A stretch of 64,000 nucleotides of DNA from Micromonospora sp. NBC_01796 (GTDB lineage Bacteria; Actinomycetota; Actinomycetes; Mycobacteriales; Micromonosporaceae), in the NCBI RefSeq assembly GCF_035917455.1, contig NZ_CP109078.1, positions 5,502,001 to 5,566,000 of the forward strand. The letters are read 5' to 3'. Both the position numbers and the translations under genes were made by a program. The notes below the pieces were generated by a model. The model ran no database searches, had not been told where the DNA came from, and worked only from the letters and a program-made list of their open reading frames with translations. How positions within the stretch are numbered: the first letter of the stretch is position 1; each line of letters opens with the position of its first letter. Positions 45,346 through 54,019 of the stretch are shown here, piece after piece.

Positions 45346-45371
45346 GCCCCGCCCTGTCAACCTACCTTGAC
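45328..45371. promoter_or_regulatory. Double-dyad operator between the HTH-ClpN operon and a divergent gene
   Basis: A perfect 17-bp inverted repeat (45328-45344 and 45355-45371) with a 10-base spacer. Each arm is itself a dyad GTCAA-N6-TTGAC, so two identical sites, 28 bp apart, face each other. The left one overlaps the HTH start codon and the right one ends three bases before the divergent ATG. Confidence 0.8.
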
Positions 45372-45374
45372 ACC

Positions 45375-45866
45375 ATGTGGGAGGGTCGAGTGGTGAACCG
45401 CGACGACCCCGCCGACCCGCGACCACCCGCCGCCGAGGAGTCCGACCCGAACGCGTACGCCGAGCACGCCGGTACGGTGCTGCGGCTCGTGTTCGGGTAT
45501 CCGCCCACCGCCATCAGAAGCCTGTACCAGGACATCACACCCCGACTGTTCGTCGACGGGGAGGAACAGCCGGTCGACGGCTGGACGGAGTTCGTGATGC
45601 CCCTGCCGTCGGGCACCCACCGGGTGCAGGTGTACGTCCCGTTCGAGACGTCCCGCTTCGGGGAGGTGGATCAGGAGGTGAGCGTGACGGGCGACCAGGA
45701 GGTTCTTCTGGAATATCTCGCGCCGACCATCCCGGCAGCCGCGGGGCGACTGCGTACGCCGCAGGAGGTCGCGGCCGACGACGCCCGGGACACGACCTTC
45801 GCCCTGCGGGCGTTCATGGTGCTCGCCGTGCTGGTCCTGGTCGCGGCCTTCGCCATCTGGGGGTGA
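45375..45866 (+). CDS. Unknown protein with PEGA-like beta domain and C-terminal membrane anchor
   Basis: 163 residues. An acidic N terminus, then a beta-rich part (residues about 50-115; LFVDGEEQPVDGW, LPSGTHRVQVYVPF) like a PEGA or surface-recognition domain, and one hydrophobic segment at about 143-162 (FMVLAVLVLVAAFAIWG) at the C-terminal end. It is probably tail-anchored. It shares the double-dyad operator with the HTH-ClpN operon, so the three genes may form one stress module. A GTG at 45393 is an alternative start with a better ribosome binding site. Confidence 0.65.
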   Translation: MWEGRVVNRDDPADPRPPAAEESDPNAYAEHAGTVLRLVFGYPPTAIRSLYQDITPRLFVDGEEQPVDGWTEFVMPLPSGTHRVQVYVPFETSRFGEVDQEVSVTGDQEVLLEYLAPTIPAAAGRLRTPQEVAADDARDTTFALRAFMVLAVLVLVAAFAIWG

Positions 45867-45940
45867 CGACGACCGGCACGGGGCCACCCCGTCGACAATC
45901 CGGTTGCCGGTCCGAACCTGCCGTTGCGACACTCTGATCC

Positions 45941-46594
45941 GTGCGGGAGTGGGAGCGTTTTCGGGCCGCCGTCGCCACCTGGGCGGCCGGCGGTACGGAC
46001 TCCGCAGCCGCCGCCACGACCGCCCGCGAACTGGCCGGCGACGGCCTCGCCACGGTGGTACTCGTCGAAGGGGTCAGCGACCGGAGCGCGGTGGAGGCGC
46101 TGGCCGCCCGACGCAACCGCGACCTGGCCGCCGAGGGCATCTGCGTGCTGTCGATGGGTGGCGCGATGAGCGTCGGCCGGTTCCTGCGGATCTTCGCCGC
46201 GCTGGGGCTCGACATCGACGTACGCGGGCTCTGCGACGAGGCCGAGGAGGGCTACTACCGGCGCGGGCTGGAACAGGCCGGCTACGGCACCGTCCTGGAT
46301 CGGTCCACTATGGAATCACTCGGCTTCTACGTCTGCGTGGCCGACCTGGAGGAGGAGCTGATCCGGGCACTCGGCACCGAAGGCGTCGAGCGTGTTTTCG
46401 AGGCCGAACACGATCTGGCCAGATTCCGGCTCTTCCAGAACCAGCCCGCGCAGCGCGAGCGGACGATCGAACGGCAACTGCGCCGCTTCATGGGCACGAC
46501 CAGTGGTCGCAAGGCCCGCTATGGCAGGGCGCTCGTCAACGCCCTCGAACCGGATGACATCCCCCGGCCACTGGACCGTCTGCTCGCCGGCTAG
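45941..46594 (+). CDS. Stand-alone OLD-type TOPRIM domain protein
   Basis: 217 residues. The TOPRIM core is at about 35-110: VVLVEGVSD (catalytic Glu) and CDEAEEG as the acidic metal site, with LSMGGAMSVGRFL between. The C-terminal half is helical. In OLD nucleases this domain follows an ABC-type ATPase; here the ATPase is absent from the protein and from the neighbourhood. It may be a metal-dependent nuclease or nucleotidyl-transfer enzyme by itself. GTG start. Confidence 0.75.
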   Translation: MREWERFRAAVATWAAGGTDSAAAATTARELAGDGLATVVLVEGVSDRSAVEALAARRNRDLAAEGICVLSMGGAMSVGRFLRIFAALGLDIDVRGLCDEAEEGYYRRGLEQAGYGTVLDRSTMESLGFYVCVADLEEELIRALGTEGVERVFEAEHDLARFRLFQNQPAQRERTIERQLRRFMGTTSGRKARYGRALVNALEPDDIPRPLDRLLAG

Positions 46595-46639
46595 CACTCC
46601 AGCTTGCGAGACCGCGGAGCCGGAGAGGAAGGGCTCTGC

Positions 46640-47260
46640 TCAGCCCGTCGAGCGGGTACGTCGCGCGGCGACGTACCGGCGGATCTTCTCGGAGGTTCCA
46701 CAGTCGTCCATGCTGCACCAGCGGCGACTGCGGTTCTTGCTCTCGTCGTTGAAGAGGAAGCGACAGCCTCCGCATCCCTTGATCCGGTCCAGTGCGCCCG
46801 TGGTGAGCAACTGGACCGCCGCGTGCACCACCGGCCGCAGCGGCCGGGCAAGCGTCCGGTCGTCCCGCCAGGTCCATCCGTACGTGTTTCCTCGATCGAG
46901 CCGGGCGTGACCGAGCGCGTCCGCCTCGTCGTCTCGCAGCCGGGCGAGTACGGCCGTGCTCGGGCTTCGGCCGGCGGCCACCGCCCGGAACACCTCGTCG
47001 AGATCGTCGCGGCTGCGCAGTGATCGCGTGAAGGCGGCGTGAGCGCCACCGGGGTCGTTGTTGGACAGCCGGCGCAGCGTCTCCGCCTCCGGGTCGGTGA
47101 GTGCGCCCGCGTACGCGCCCCAGGCGACCAGTTCGGGGTAGCCGGTCAATACGTCGTCGTCCGGGGGCCCGACGGGCGGGCCGGTACGGGTGTTGACGAA
47201 GTCCAGGGCGAGGTTGCCGCCGACCAGGCGCATCCGCGTCACGCCCGCAAGTGTTTCCAT
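46640..47260 (-). CDS. CGNR zinc-finger (ABATE domain) regulator
   Basis: About 206 residues. N-terminal ABATE domain (LVGGNLALDFVNTR, residues about 11-24) and C-terminal zinc finger with CGGCRFLF and RWCSMDDCG. The name-giving CGNR reads CGTS here, a deviation from the family. Such proteins are stress-responsive DNA-binding regulators. ATG 47260 starts at the domain; an in-frame ATG at 47308 would add 16 residues. It is divergent from an MFS transporter that it likely controls. Confidence 0.85.
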   Translation of the reverse strand: METLAGVTRMRLVGGNLALDFVNTRTGPPVGPPDDDVLTGYPELVAWGAYAGALTDPEAETLRRLSNNDPGGAHAAFTRSLRSRDDLDEVFRAVAAGRSPSTAVLARLRDDEADALGHARLDRGNTYGWTWRDDRTLARPLRPVVHAAVQLLTTGALDRIKGCGGCRFLFNDESKNRSRRWCSMDDCGTSEKIRRYVAARRTRSTG

Positions 47261-47271
47261 CGAAACCGACT

Positions 47272-47337
47272 TTACCAGTTGACCTGTATCGAAGCGCGTC
47301 GCTAGCATGTTTCCATCATAAGTAATTTAGCTGGTAA
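47272..47337. promoter_or_regulatory. Promoter and operator region between CGNR regulator and MFS gene
   Basis: For the MFS gene TTGACC (47279-47284) and TAGCAT (47303-47308) are 18 bp apart. TTACCAG (47272-47278) and CTGGTAA (47331-47337) form a wide inverted repeat around this promoter. Confidence 0.5.
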
Positions 47338-47352
47338 CGACGGGAGAGCCTC

Positions 47353-48552
47353 ATGGGACGCGGGCGGGCAGTGGGAGCGCTGATCGGCTTGTCCGGGGGG
47401 ACGTTCCTCTACACCACCGCCGAGGCGCTGCCGATCGGGCTGCTGCTTCCGATGGCGGTGGACCTGGCCGTCCCACCGTCGCAGGTGGGCATGCTCGTCA
47501 CCGCGTACGGCGCGGTGGTGATGGTCGCCTCGGTCCCGTTGACGGCGCTGGTCCGCCGGGTCCCGCGCCGACGGTTGCTGTCGGCGCTCCTGGTCGGTTT
47601 CGTCGTCAGCAACGCCATCACGGTCCTCGCGAGCACCTTCACGTTGCTACTGGCGGCCAGGATGGTCACTGCGGTGACCCACGCGCTGTTCTGGGCGGTG
47701 GTGGTGCCGGCCGCGGCCGAGCTGTTCCGACCCGCACTGCGCGGGCGGGTGGTCGCGGTCGTCTTCGCCGGCGGCACCGTCGCGTTGGCCCTGGGGGTGC
47801 CCGCGGGCACCTGGCTGGGCGAGCGCACCGGGTGGCGGGCCTCGTTCCTGGCGGTGGCCGGGCTCGGCGCGGTCGTGCTCGTCGCGGTGGCCACCCTGCT
47901 GCCCTCGACGAGGCCGGAGGAGGGACATGCCGCCCGGGGCGCGACGCCCGACGTCCGCCGCTTCTGGCTGCTGGTGGCGGTGGCCGTCCTGGCGACCGCC
48001 GGCGCCATCGCCGCGTACACCTATGTCGCCCTCTTCGTCACCGAGGTCAGCGGATTCCCTGCCTCGTCGGTCGGGGCCATCCTGTTGGCGCGTGGCATCG
48101 CCAGCGTGCTCGGCATCCTCGCCATCGGCGCGGTACTGGACCGCAACCCGTGGCTCGCCCTGGTCGCGACCGTCGCGCTGCAATCGGCGGCACTGCTCGG
48201 CCTGTACGCCTTCGGCCACCGGCCGTCCGTCTCCGTCGGCCTGATCGCGCTGGCCGGACTGGCGTTCGCCGCGTTCACCGCGGCCCTCGGCGGTCTCGTG
48301 CTGCAGGTGGCGCCCGGGCGCTCCGACCTCGCCGCCGCCACGGTCTCCGCCGCGGTCAACGTCGGCATCACCGCTGGCGCCTTCGTCGGCGGCCTCGCTC
48401 TGCCGGGCCACGGCATCCGCAGTACGGTGCTGCTCGGCGCCCTCCTCGGCGTCGTCGCCCTGGTGCTGGCGTTCGGCGAACGACTCATCCGACCCGCGCC
48501 CGCCCTACCGGAAGGACAGCGCCGCGCAGAGCTGGTCAAAGGGACGGCATGA
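47353..48552 (+). CDS. MFS transporter (DHA1-like, 12 TM)
   Basis: 399 residues with 12 hydrophobic segments. It opens with GLSGGTFLYTTAEALPIGLL, the pattern of AraJ/YdhP-like sugar-efflux or drug pumps. The first loop has RRVPRRRLL, as in motif A. It is divergent from the CGNR regulator, and the shared 92-bp region contains a promoter and a wide inverted repeat. Substrate unknown; export of a toxic compound is most likely. Confidence 0.9.
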   Translation: MGRGRAVGALIGLSGGTFLYTTAEALPIGLLLPMAVDLAVPPSQVGMLVTAYGAVVMVASVPLTALVRRVPRRRLLSALLVGFVVSNAITVLASTFTLLLAARMVTAVTHALFWAVVVPAAAELFRPALRGRVVAVVFAGGTVALALGVPAGTWLGERTGWRASFLAVAGLGAVVLVAVATLLPSTRPEEGHAARGATPDVRRFWLLVAVAVLATAGAIAAYTYVALFVTEVSGFPASSVGAILLARGIASVLGILAIGAVLDRNPWLALVATVALQSAALLGLYAFGHRPSVSVGLIALAGLAFAAFTAALGGLVLQVAPGRSDLAAATVSAAVNVGITAGAFVGGLALPGHGIRSTVLLGALLGVVALVLAFGERLIRPAPALPEGQRRAELVKGTA

Positions 48553-48623
48553 TCGCCTCGACCAGGTAGGGATCGCTCCTGAGAGGGAGGCGCCGAGAGC
48601 GGCCGGCGGCGGATACTGGCGGC

Positions 48624-49796
48624 GTGTGGAGGGATCTGGCCAACCGGGGTGTCGCTGCCGTGCAAGCCCTACCCACCCTGGCGATCGACACGTTCATCGC
48701 ACTGGGCTGCTATCTGGCGGCGATCGCCGGGCCGAATTCGCACGACGGCGACATCACCTCCTACAGCCTTGCCTCGCTCGCGTCACTGCCACTGGTGTGG
48801 CGTCGGCGCTCGCCGCTCCTCGTTCTGATCGTCACCGGGCTCGCCACCATCGCGATCACCCGGCTGGGAATGGTCCACGAGGTTCCCTACGGGCAGCTCG
48901 TGGCGACCTACACGGTCGCCTCACTGAGCGGGCCGATCGTGCGTGCCGTGGCCATCGCCGGGACGGTCGCCGGGATCGCGTTCGCGCTCGCCGAGAAGAC
49001 GAACGTCCTGCCGATCGGGAGCACCATTCTCATCTTCGGCGGGGCTTACGCGCTCGGCGCGATCGCCCGGTCGCGCCGGGGGTTGATCGAGACCCTGGAG
49101 GCGCGGGCCCGGACGCTCGCCGCCGACTATGCCGAGGCCGCGTCGCGGGAGCGGGAGCGCATCGCCCGGGACATGCACGACATCCTTGCCCACTCGGTCA
49201 ACCTCATGGTGGTCCAGGCCGAGGCCGGGCCGGTGGTGGTGCGCAGCAACCCGGCGCGGGCGGTGACGATCTTCGACGCGATCGCCGACGCGGGCCGCGA
49301 CGCGCTCACCCAACTCCGGCGCACGTTGGGGGTGCTGCGCTCCGAACCCGCCTCCCGCACACCACAACCGGGGCTCGACGGGCTGGAGTCACTGGTGGCT
49401 CAGGCGCGGGGTACGGGAATGCCGACGACGTTGACCGAGCGGGGACACCGCCGGCCGATCGCCCCGGATGTTGCCGTGGCCGTCTACCGGGTGGTGCAGG
49501 AGTCGCTGACCAACGCGGTCAAGCATGCCCACGCGAGCCGGATCGACGTGCGACTGCGGTGGGAGGAGGACGGCCTCGACCTGGAGATCCGCGACGACGG
49601 GCGGGGCCGCGGCGGGCGCGGCGGCCCCGGTCGGATGCCCTCCGGCGGCCACGGCCTGATCGGCATGCGGGAACGGGTTGCGGCCTGTGGCGGCACTCTC
49701 TCGGCCGGGCCTGCCGACGACGGGAACGGGTTCCGGGTCGCCGCCAGGCTGCCCCTCACGGAGCAGGCAGCGACCGCCGCGAACGTCGATGGCTGA
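48624..49796 (+). CDS. Sensor histidine kinase (NarL/DesK type, HisKA_3)
   Basis: 390 residues: four to five hydrophobic segments in the first 160, a short coiled coil, then the HisKA_3 box ERERIARDMHDILAH (His at about residue 189) and an HATPase domain with N-box QESLTNAVKHA and G-box DDGRGRGG and GLIGMRERV. No extracellular loop of note, so the signal may come from the membrane. GTG start. It overlaps its response regulator by eight bases. Confidence 0.92.
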   Translation: MWRDLANRGVAAVQALPTLAIDTFIALGCYLAAIAGPNSHDGDITSYSLASLASLPLVWRRRSPLLVLIVTGLATIAITRLGMVHEVPYGQLVATYTVASLSGPIVRAVAIAGTVAGIAFALAEKTNVLPIGSTILIFGGAYALGAIARSRRGLIETLEARARTLAADYAEAASRERERIARDMHDILAHSVNLMVVQAEAGPVVVRSNPARAVTIFDAIADAGRDALTQLRRTLGVLRSEPASRTPQPGLDGLESLVAQARGTGMPTTLTERGHRRPIAPDVAVAVYRVVQESLTNAVKHAHASRIDVRLRWEEDGLDLEIRDDGRGRGGRGGPGRMPSGGHGLIGMRERVAACGGTLSAGPADDGNGFRVAARLPLTEQAATAANVDG

Positions 49797-50463
49797 CCAG
49801 ATCCGGGTCCTGGTCGTAGACGACCAGGAACTCGTACGGGGCGGATTCGCCCTCATCCTCGACGCCCAGCCGGACATCACCGTCGTCGGGGAGGCGGCCG
49901 ACGGAGTCGAGGCGGTCGAGGCCACCGCCGCGTTGGCCCCGGACGTGGTGCTGATGGACGTACGGATGCCCCGCCTGGACGGTATCGCCGCCACGGCCAG
50001 GATCTGTGCGGCCTCGGACGCCAAGGTCCTCGTGCTGACCACCTTCGACCTGGACGAGTACGTCTACGACGCGCTGCGCGCGGGCGCGAGCGGCTTCCTG
50101 CTCAAGGACATGCGCCGCGACGAACTCGTCAACGCGGTGCGGGTCGTGGCGACGGGTGAGGCGCTGCTCGCTCCGTCGGTCACCCGGCGACTCATCGCCG
50201 ACGTGGTCGCGCGCTCCGCCCCCGTCGGCCCGCCACCGGGCGCCGGACGGCTGGCCACGCTGACCGTACGCGAGTCGGAGATGCTGCGGGCCGTCGCCCG
50301 GGGGCTGTCCAACGCGGAGATCGCGGCCGAGTTCCACGTCACCGAACACACCGTCAAGACCCACGTCAGCAATGTGCTGAGCAAGCTCAACCTGCGCGAC
50401 CGGGTGCAGGCGGTCGTCCTCGCGTATGAGTCGGGCCTGGTCGTTCCTCGCTCCGGGGAGTGA
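49789..50463 (+). CDS. NarL/FixJ-family response regulator
   Basis: 224 residues. Receiver domain with the acidic pair in VLVVDDQEL, the phospho-Asp in LMDVRMPRLDG (about residue 57), Thr in VLTTFD and Lys in LLKDM; LuxR HTH at about 150-215 (LTVRESEMLRAVARGLSNAE, VKTHVSNVLSKL). It overlaps the kinase gene. The downstream MMPL transporter starts 59 bases later and is its likely target. Confidence 0.95.
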   Translation: MADQIRVLVVDDQELVRGGFALILDAQPDITVVGEAADGVEAVEATAALAPDVVLMDVRMPRLDGIAATARICAASDAKVLVLTTFDLDEYVYDALRAGASGFLLKDMRRDELVNAVRVVATGEALLAPSVTRRLIADVVARSAPVGPPPGAGRLATLTVRESEMLRAVARGLSNAEIAAEFHVTEHTVKTHVSNVLSKLNLRDRVQAVVLAYESGLVVPRSGE

Positions 50464-50522
50464 GGACGGATCCACTCCGTACGGCGATCCGCTTTCCCCG
50501 CCGTCCGCGAAGGATCGACGGC

Positions 50523-52661
50523 ATGACGAGCTCACTCGCCCGCTTCTCCGTACGCCGCCCGGTCATCGTGTTGGTGATCTGGCTGGCCGTCGTCGCCGCC
50601 GGCTTCACTGTCGGCACCGGCGTCTTCGAACGTCTCGTCGGCACCGTCGGTGTCGTACCGGGCAGCGAATCCGACCGGGTCCTGGAACTGCGCGAAACCG
50701 TGGCCCCGGAGCCGCAGCGCCTGACCGCGATCGTGACCGGTGTCGACGCGAACAGTCCCGACGTGCGGGCCGCCGTCGACCGGGCCGCCGCCGACGTACG
50801 GGCGATGCCCGGCGTCGACTCGGTGGCCCCGGCGGTGCCGTCACCGGAAACGGGGCAGGCGCTGATCTTCAGCATCACGCTCGCGCCCGGTACGACGCAG
50901 CCCGGCACGCCGGACGTCGACGACCCCGCCGACGCGGTCGCCGAACAGGCCGCCGACCGCATCCACGCACTCGACGGTGACCTTCCGGGCAGCACCGTCA
51001 CCGTCGCCGGTGGCTCGCTCACCGCGAACGAGTTCAGCAGCCAGGCGGCCCGTGACGTCGCACGGGCCGAGATTCTCAGCACGCCGGTCGTACTCCTGCT
51101 GCTTCTGCTGGTTTTCGGGGGTTTGCTCGCGGCCGGTCTGCCGCTGCTCGTCGCGGTTGCCGGAGTTGGCGGCACGTTCGGCGTGTTGTTCGCGTTCAGC
51201 GAGGTCAGCGACGTGTCGGTGTACGCGATCCAGGTGGTGACGATGTTGGCGGTCGGCCTCGCCGTCGACTACGCGCTGCTGATCGTCAACCGGTTCCGCG
51301 AGGAGCGCTCCGTCGATGCCGAGGTCGCCGGTGCCGTGCTGCGTACCGCAGGCACCGCCGGTCGTACCGTGTTGTTCTCCGGGCTGACGGTCGCGGTCGC
51401 GCTGGCCGGGCTGACCGTGTTCCCGGATCCGTTCCTGCGTTCGATGGGCCTGGCCGGCGTGGCCGTCGTCGTGATCGACATGCTCGCCGCGCTGACCCTG
51501 CTGCCGGCCCTGCTGGCGCTGCTGGGCCGACGGATCACCCCGCGCGCGGCGCAGCCGGCAGGCAAGGGCTTCTTCGCGCTGGTGGCCCGCTTCGTGCAGC
51601 GCCGCCCGGCGGCGGTCGCGCTCTCCGTGCTCGCCGTGATGGTGGTCATCGCGCTTCCGGTGCTCGACCTGCGGCTGTCGCTGGGCGATCCCCGACTGCT
51701 GCCGGCGAGCACCCAGACCAGGGCCCTGTACGAGGAGACGGCCCGCCACTATCCCGACCAGGTACGTCCCGACCCGGTGTCGACGATGGTCGACGCGGCT
51801 CCGGACAGTGTCGAGGTCGGCAGGCTGCGGGAGTCGATCGTCGGAATGGATGGCGTACGTGAGGTGGAGGTCGTCCCGGTCGGCGACCTGACCCTGTTGA
51901 ACGCCGACGTCGACGAGGAGAACCAGGAAGCGGTTGCCCGCGCGGCACGGGACCTGGCCTCCCCGGTCGAGGTACTCGTCGCCGGGGACGCGGCATCCCT
52001 GATGGACTACCGGCAGATGCTCGGCGAACGGCTGCCCTGGGCGGCCGGGCTCGTCGCGCTCGGCACCCTGGTCCTGCTGTTCCTCTTCACCGGCTCGGTC
52101 CTCCTGCCGATCAAGGCGGTGCTCACCAACCTGCTGAGCATCGGCGCGGCGCTCGGCGCGGTGGTGTGGGTGTTCCAGAACGGCAACCTCGGCCAGCCCG
52201 ACCTCGGCGGCACCAACCTGTCGGTCCCGGTGCTGGTCGCGGCGATCGCGTTCGGCCTCTCCGTCGACTATGAGGTGTTCCTGCTCTCCAGGATCCGGGA
52301 GCGGTGGCGTGCGGGTGCGGCACCGGACGAGGCGGTCGCCGAGGGCATCCAGTTGACCGGTCGCATCGTGACGGCTGCGGCGCTGCTCCTCGCCGTCGTC
52401 TTCGCGGGCTTCCTGGTCGGCGGGTTCACCCCGATCCGGGCGATCGGACTCGGGCTGGTGCTGGCGGTGCTGCTCGACGCGACGATCGTACGGATGCTCC
52501 TGGTCCCGGCGACAATGATGATGCTGGGCCGGTACAACTGGTGGGCGCCGGGGCCGCTGCGTCGGTTCCACGCCCGGGTGGGAGGCCGCTTCGACGAGGC
52601 TCCGTCCGAGGCCGAGGCCGAGGCCGAGGACCCGAAGGAACTCGTCGGCACCGCGTACTGA
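50523..52661 (+). CDS. MMPL-family RND transporter
   Basis: 712 residues with the MMPL layout: TM1, a soluble loop (residues about 40-185), TM2-6, a second loop (about 385-520) and TM7-12. The TM4-like segment has the Asp-Tyr pair in VGLAVDYALLIVNRFREE, and the repeated copy is GLSVDYEVFLLSRIRE; these Asp-Tyr pairs carry protons in MmpL3. The C-terminal tail is acidic. Substrates in this family are lipids or drugs. AAGGA precedes the ATG. It is in line with the two-component system. Confidence 0.93.
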   Translation: MTSSLARFSVRRPVIVLVIWLAVVAAGFTVGTGVFERLVGTVGVVPGSESDRVLELRETVAPEPQRLTAIVTGVDANSPDVRAAVDRAAADVRAMPGVDSVAPAVPSPETGQALIFSITLAPGTTQPGTPDVDDPADAVAEQAADRIHALDGDLPGSTVTVAGGSLTANEFSSQAARDVARAEILSTPVVLLLLLLVFGGLLAAGLPLLVAVAGVGGTFGVLFAFSEVSDVSVYAIQVVTMLAVGLAVDYALLIVNRFREERSVDAEVAGAVLRTAGTAGRTVLFSGLTVAVALAGLTVFPDPFLRSMGLAGVAVVVIDMLAALTLLPALLALLGRRITPRAAQPAGKGFFALVARFVQRRPAAVALSVLAVMVVIALPVLDLRLSLGDPRLLPASTQTRALYEETARHYPDQVRPDPVSTMVDAAPDSVEVGRLRESIVGMDGVREVEVVPVGDLTLLNADVDEENQEAVARAARDLASPVEVLVAGDAASLMDYRQMLGERLPWAAGLVALGTLVLLFLFTGSVLLPIKAVLTNLLSIGAALGAVVWVFQNGNLGQPDLGGTNLSVPVLVAAIAFGLSVDYEVFLLSRIRERWRAGAAPDEAVAEGIQLTGRIVTAAALLLAVVFAGFLVGGFTPIRAIGLGLVLAVLLDATIVRMLLVPATMMMLGRYNWWAPGPLRRFHARVGGRFDEAPSEAEAEAEDPKELVGTAY

Positions 52662-52687
52662 CCGGTTCCGGGTGAGAGGATCCGGTC

Positions 52688-53350
52688 GTGATCAGGGGAC
52701 TGCTGCTCGACTTCTACGGCACGGTCGTGGAGGACGACGACATGATCGTGGCGGAGATCGCGGACCGGGTGGCGGCGGGCGCCGCCACACCGGTCACCGC
52801 ACGGGAGGTGGGCGCGGCCTGGAACCAGGAGTACGAGAGGGTCGCCGACAGTACGCCGTTCCGGTCGTTGCGGGACTGCGTGCTGCGCAGCCTCGGGACG
52901 GTGCTGACCGAGGTCGGCTACCCGGGCGACCAGGCTGAGTTATGCGCGCCGCAGTTCGCGTACTGGCGGACGCCACCGTTGCGACCGGGCACCCGCGAGT
53001 TCCTGTCCCGGGTCACGGTGCCGGTGTGCGTGGTGTCCGACGTCGACAGCGCGGACCTACGGGCGGCGATGGCGTTTCACGGGCTGACCTTCGACGCCGT
53101 TGTCACCAGCGAGGACGTGGGGGCGTACAAGCCGGACGGGGCCATGTTCCGCCGGGCGCTCGACGCGCTGGGGCTGGGCGCGGACGAGGTGCTGCACGTC
53201 GGGGACTCGCTGCGGGCCGACGTACGCGGGGCTCATGCGGCCGGGATCCGGGCGGCCTGGATCAACCGTCGCGGGCAGGCCCGGCCGCCGGACGTGCCGG
53301 TGGCCTACGAGGTCGCGGACCTGTCCGGCCTGGCGGGGGTGCTCGGGTGA
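52688..53350 (+). CDS. HAD-superfamily hydrolase (haloacid dehalogenase-like)
   Basis: 220 residues. HAD motif I LLLDFYGTV has Tyr where phosphatases usually have the second Asp, as in haloacid dehalogenase-like members; motif II VVSDVDS, motif III K in GAYKPDGAMF, motif IV HVGDSLRADV. Substrate unknown. It follows the MMPL gene by 26 bases and might be read from the same transcript. GTG start. Confidence 0.88.
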   Translation: MIRGLLLDFYGTVVEDDDMIVAEIADRVAAGAATPVTAREVGAAWNQEYERVADSTPFRSLRDCVLRSLGTVLTEVGYPGDQAELCAPQFAYWRTPPLRPGTREFLSRVTVPVCVVSDVDSADLRAAMAFHGLTFDAVVTSEDVGAYKPDGAMFRRALDALGLGADEVLHVGDSLRADVRGAHAAGIRAAWINRRGQARPPDVPVAYEVADLSGLAGVLG

Positions 53351-53372
53351 CGTCCGCCGGACCCTGGCCGGA

Positions 53373-53561
53373 TCAGTCGCGGGTGATGGTGTGGAGGAAC
53401 GCGCGCCAGGCGGTGGGGGTGAAGGTGAGGGCAGGGCCGTGCCGGTCCTTGCTGTCGCGTACGCCGATGGTGTGGGGCAGGTTGTCGGCGATTTCGACGC
53501 AGTTTCCGCCGTTGCCGTTGCTGCGGGTGCTCTTGCGCCACTCGGCGCCGGTCAGGTCCAT
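53373..53561 (-). CDS. DUF397 protein, copy 1 (distal)
   Basis: 62 residues: WRKSTRSNGNGGNCVEIAD and VRDSKDRHGPALTFTP define DUF397. Such proteins pair with HTH regulators of the WhiJ/AbaA-like type in actinomycete development. It is one of three near-identical tandem copies (positions 53373, 53694 and 54020). It is preceded by a short remnant of the upstream HTH gene (SEVAEAWT and stop), which overlaps its start codon. Confidence 0.85.
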   Translation of the reverse strand: MDLTGAEWRKSTRSNGNGGNCVEIADNLPHTIGVRDSKDRHGPALTFTPTAWRAFLHTITRD

Positions 53562-53693
53562 GCTTCGGCCACCTCCGATGTGAACTTCGTCGTCACTGCG
53601 TTCCTGCGTCTCGACCGGGCGGTGCGACGGGAGTCGCCGCTCGGTGCGGCAGGACGACTGCGGCGCGTACCCGGGAGCCCGGTCGGTGATCGG

Positions 53694-53882
53694 TCAGTTG
53701 TGGGTGATGGTGTGGAGGAAGGCGCGCCAGGCGGTGGGGGTGAAGGTGAGGGCTGGGCCCTGCCGGTCCTTGCTGTCGCGTACGCCGATGGTGTGGGGCA
53801 GGTTGTCGGCGACCTCGACGCAGTCACCGCCGTTGCCGTTGCTACGGGTGCTCTTGCGCCACTCGGCGCCGGTCAGGTCCAT
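53694..53882 (-). CDS. DUF397 protein, copy 2
   Basis: 62 residues, differing from copy 1 at four or five positions (NGGDCVEVAD, SKDRQGP). The start ATG 53882 is again overlapped by a remnant of the HTH gene end (ISEVAATWT and stop) with GGAGG just upstream, so the duplication unit carried the translation signal with it. Unit length is about 321-326 bp. Confidence 0.85.
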   Translation of the reverse strand: MDLTGAEWRKSTRSNGNGGDCVEVADNLPHTIGVRDSKDRQGPALTFTPTAWRAFLHTITHN

Positions 53883-54019
53883 GTCGCGGCTACCTCCGAT
53901 ATGAACTCCGTCGTCAGTCACTTGCGGTCCTGCGTCTCGACACGGCTGTGCGACGAGAGGCGCCGTCCGATGCGGTACGACGATTTCGACGTGTGCCTGC
54001 GAGGCTGATCGGTGCTTGG

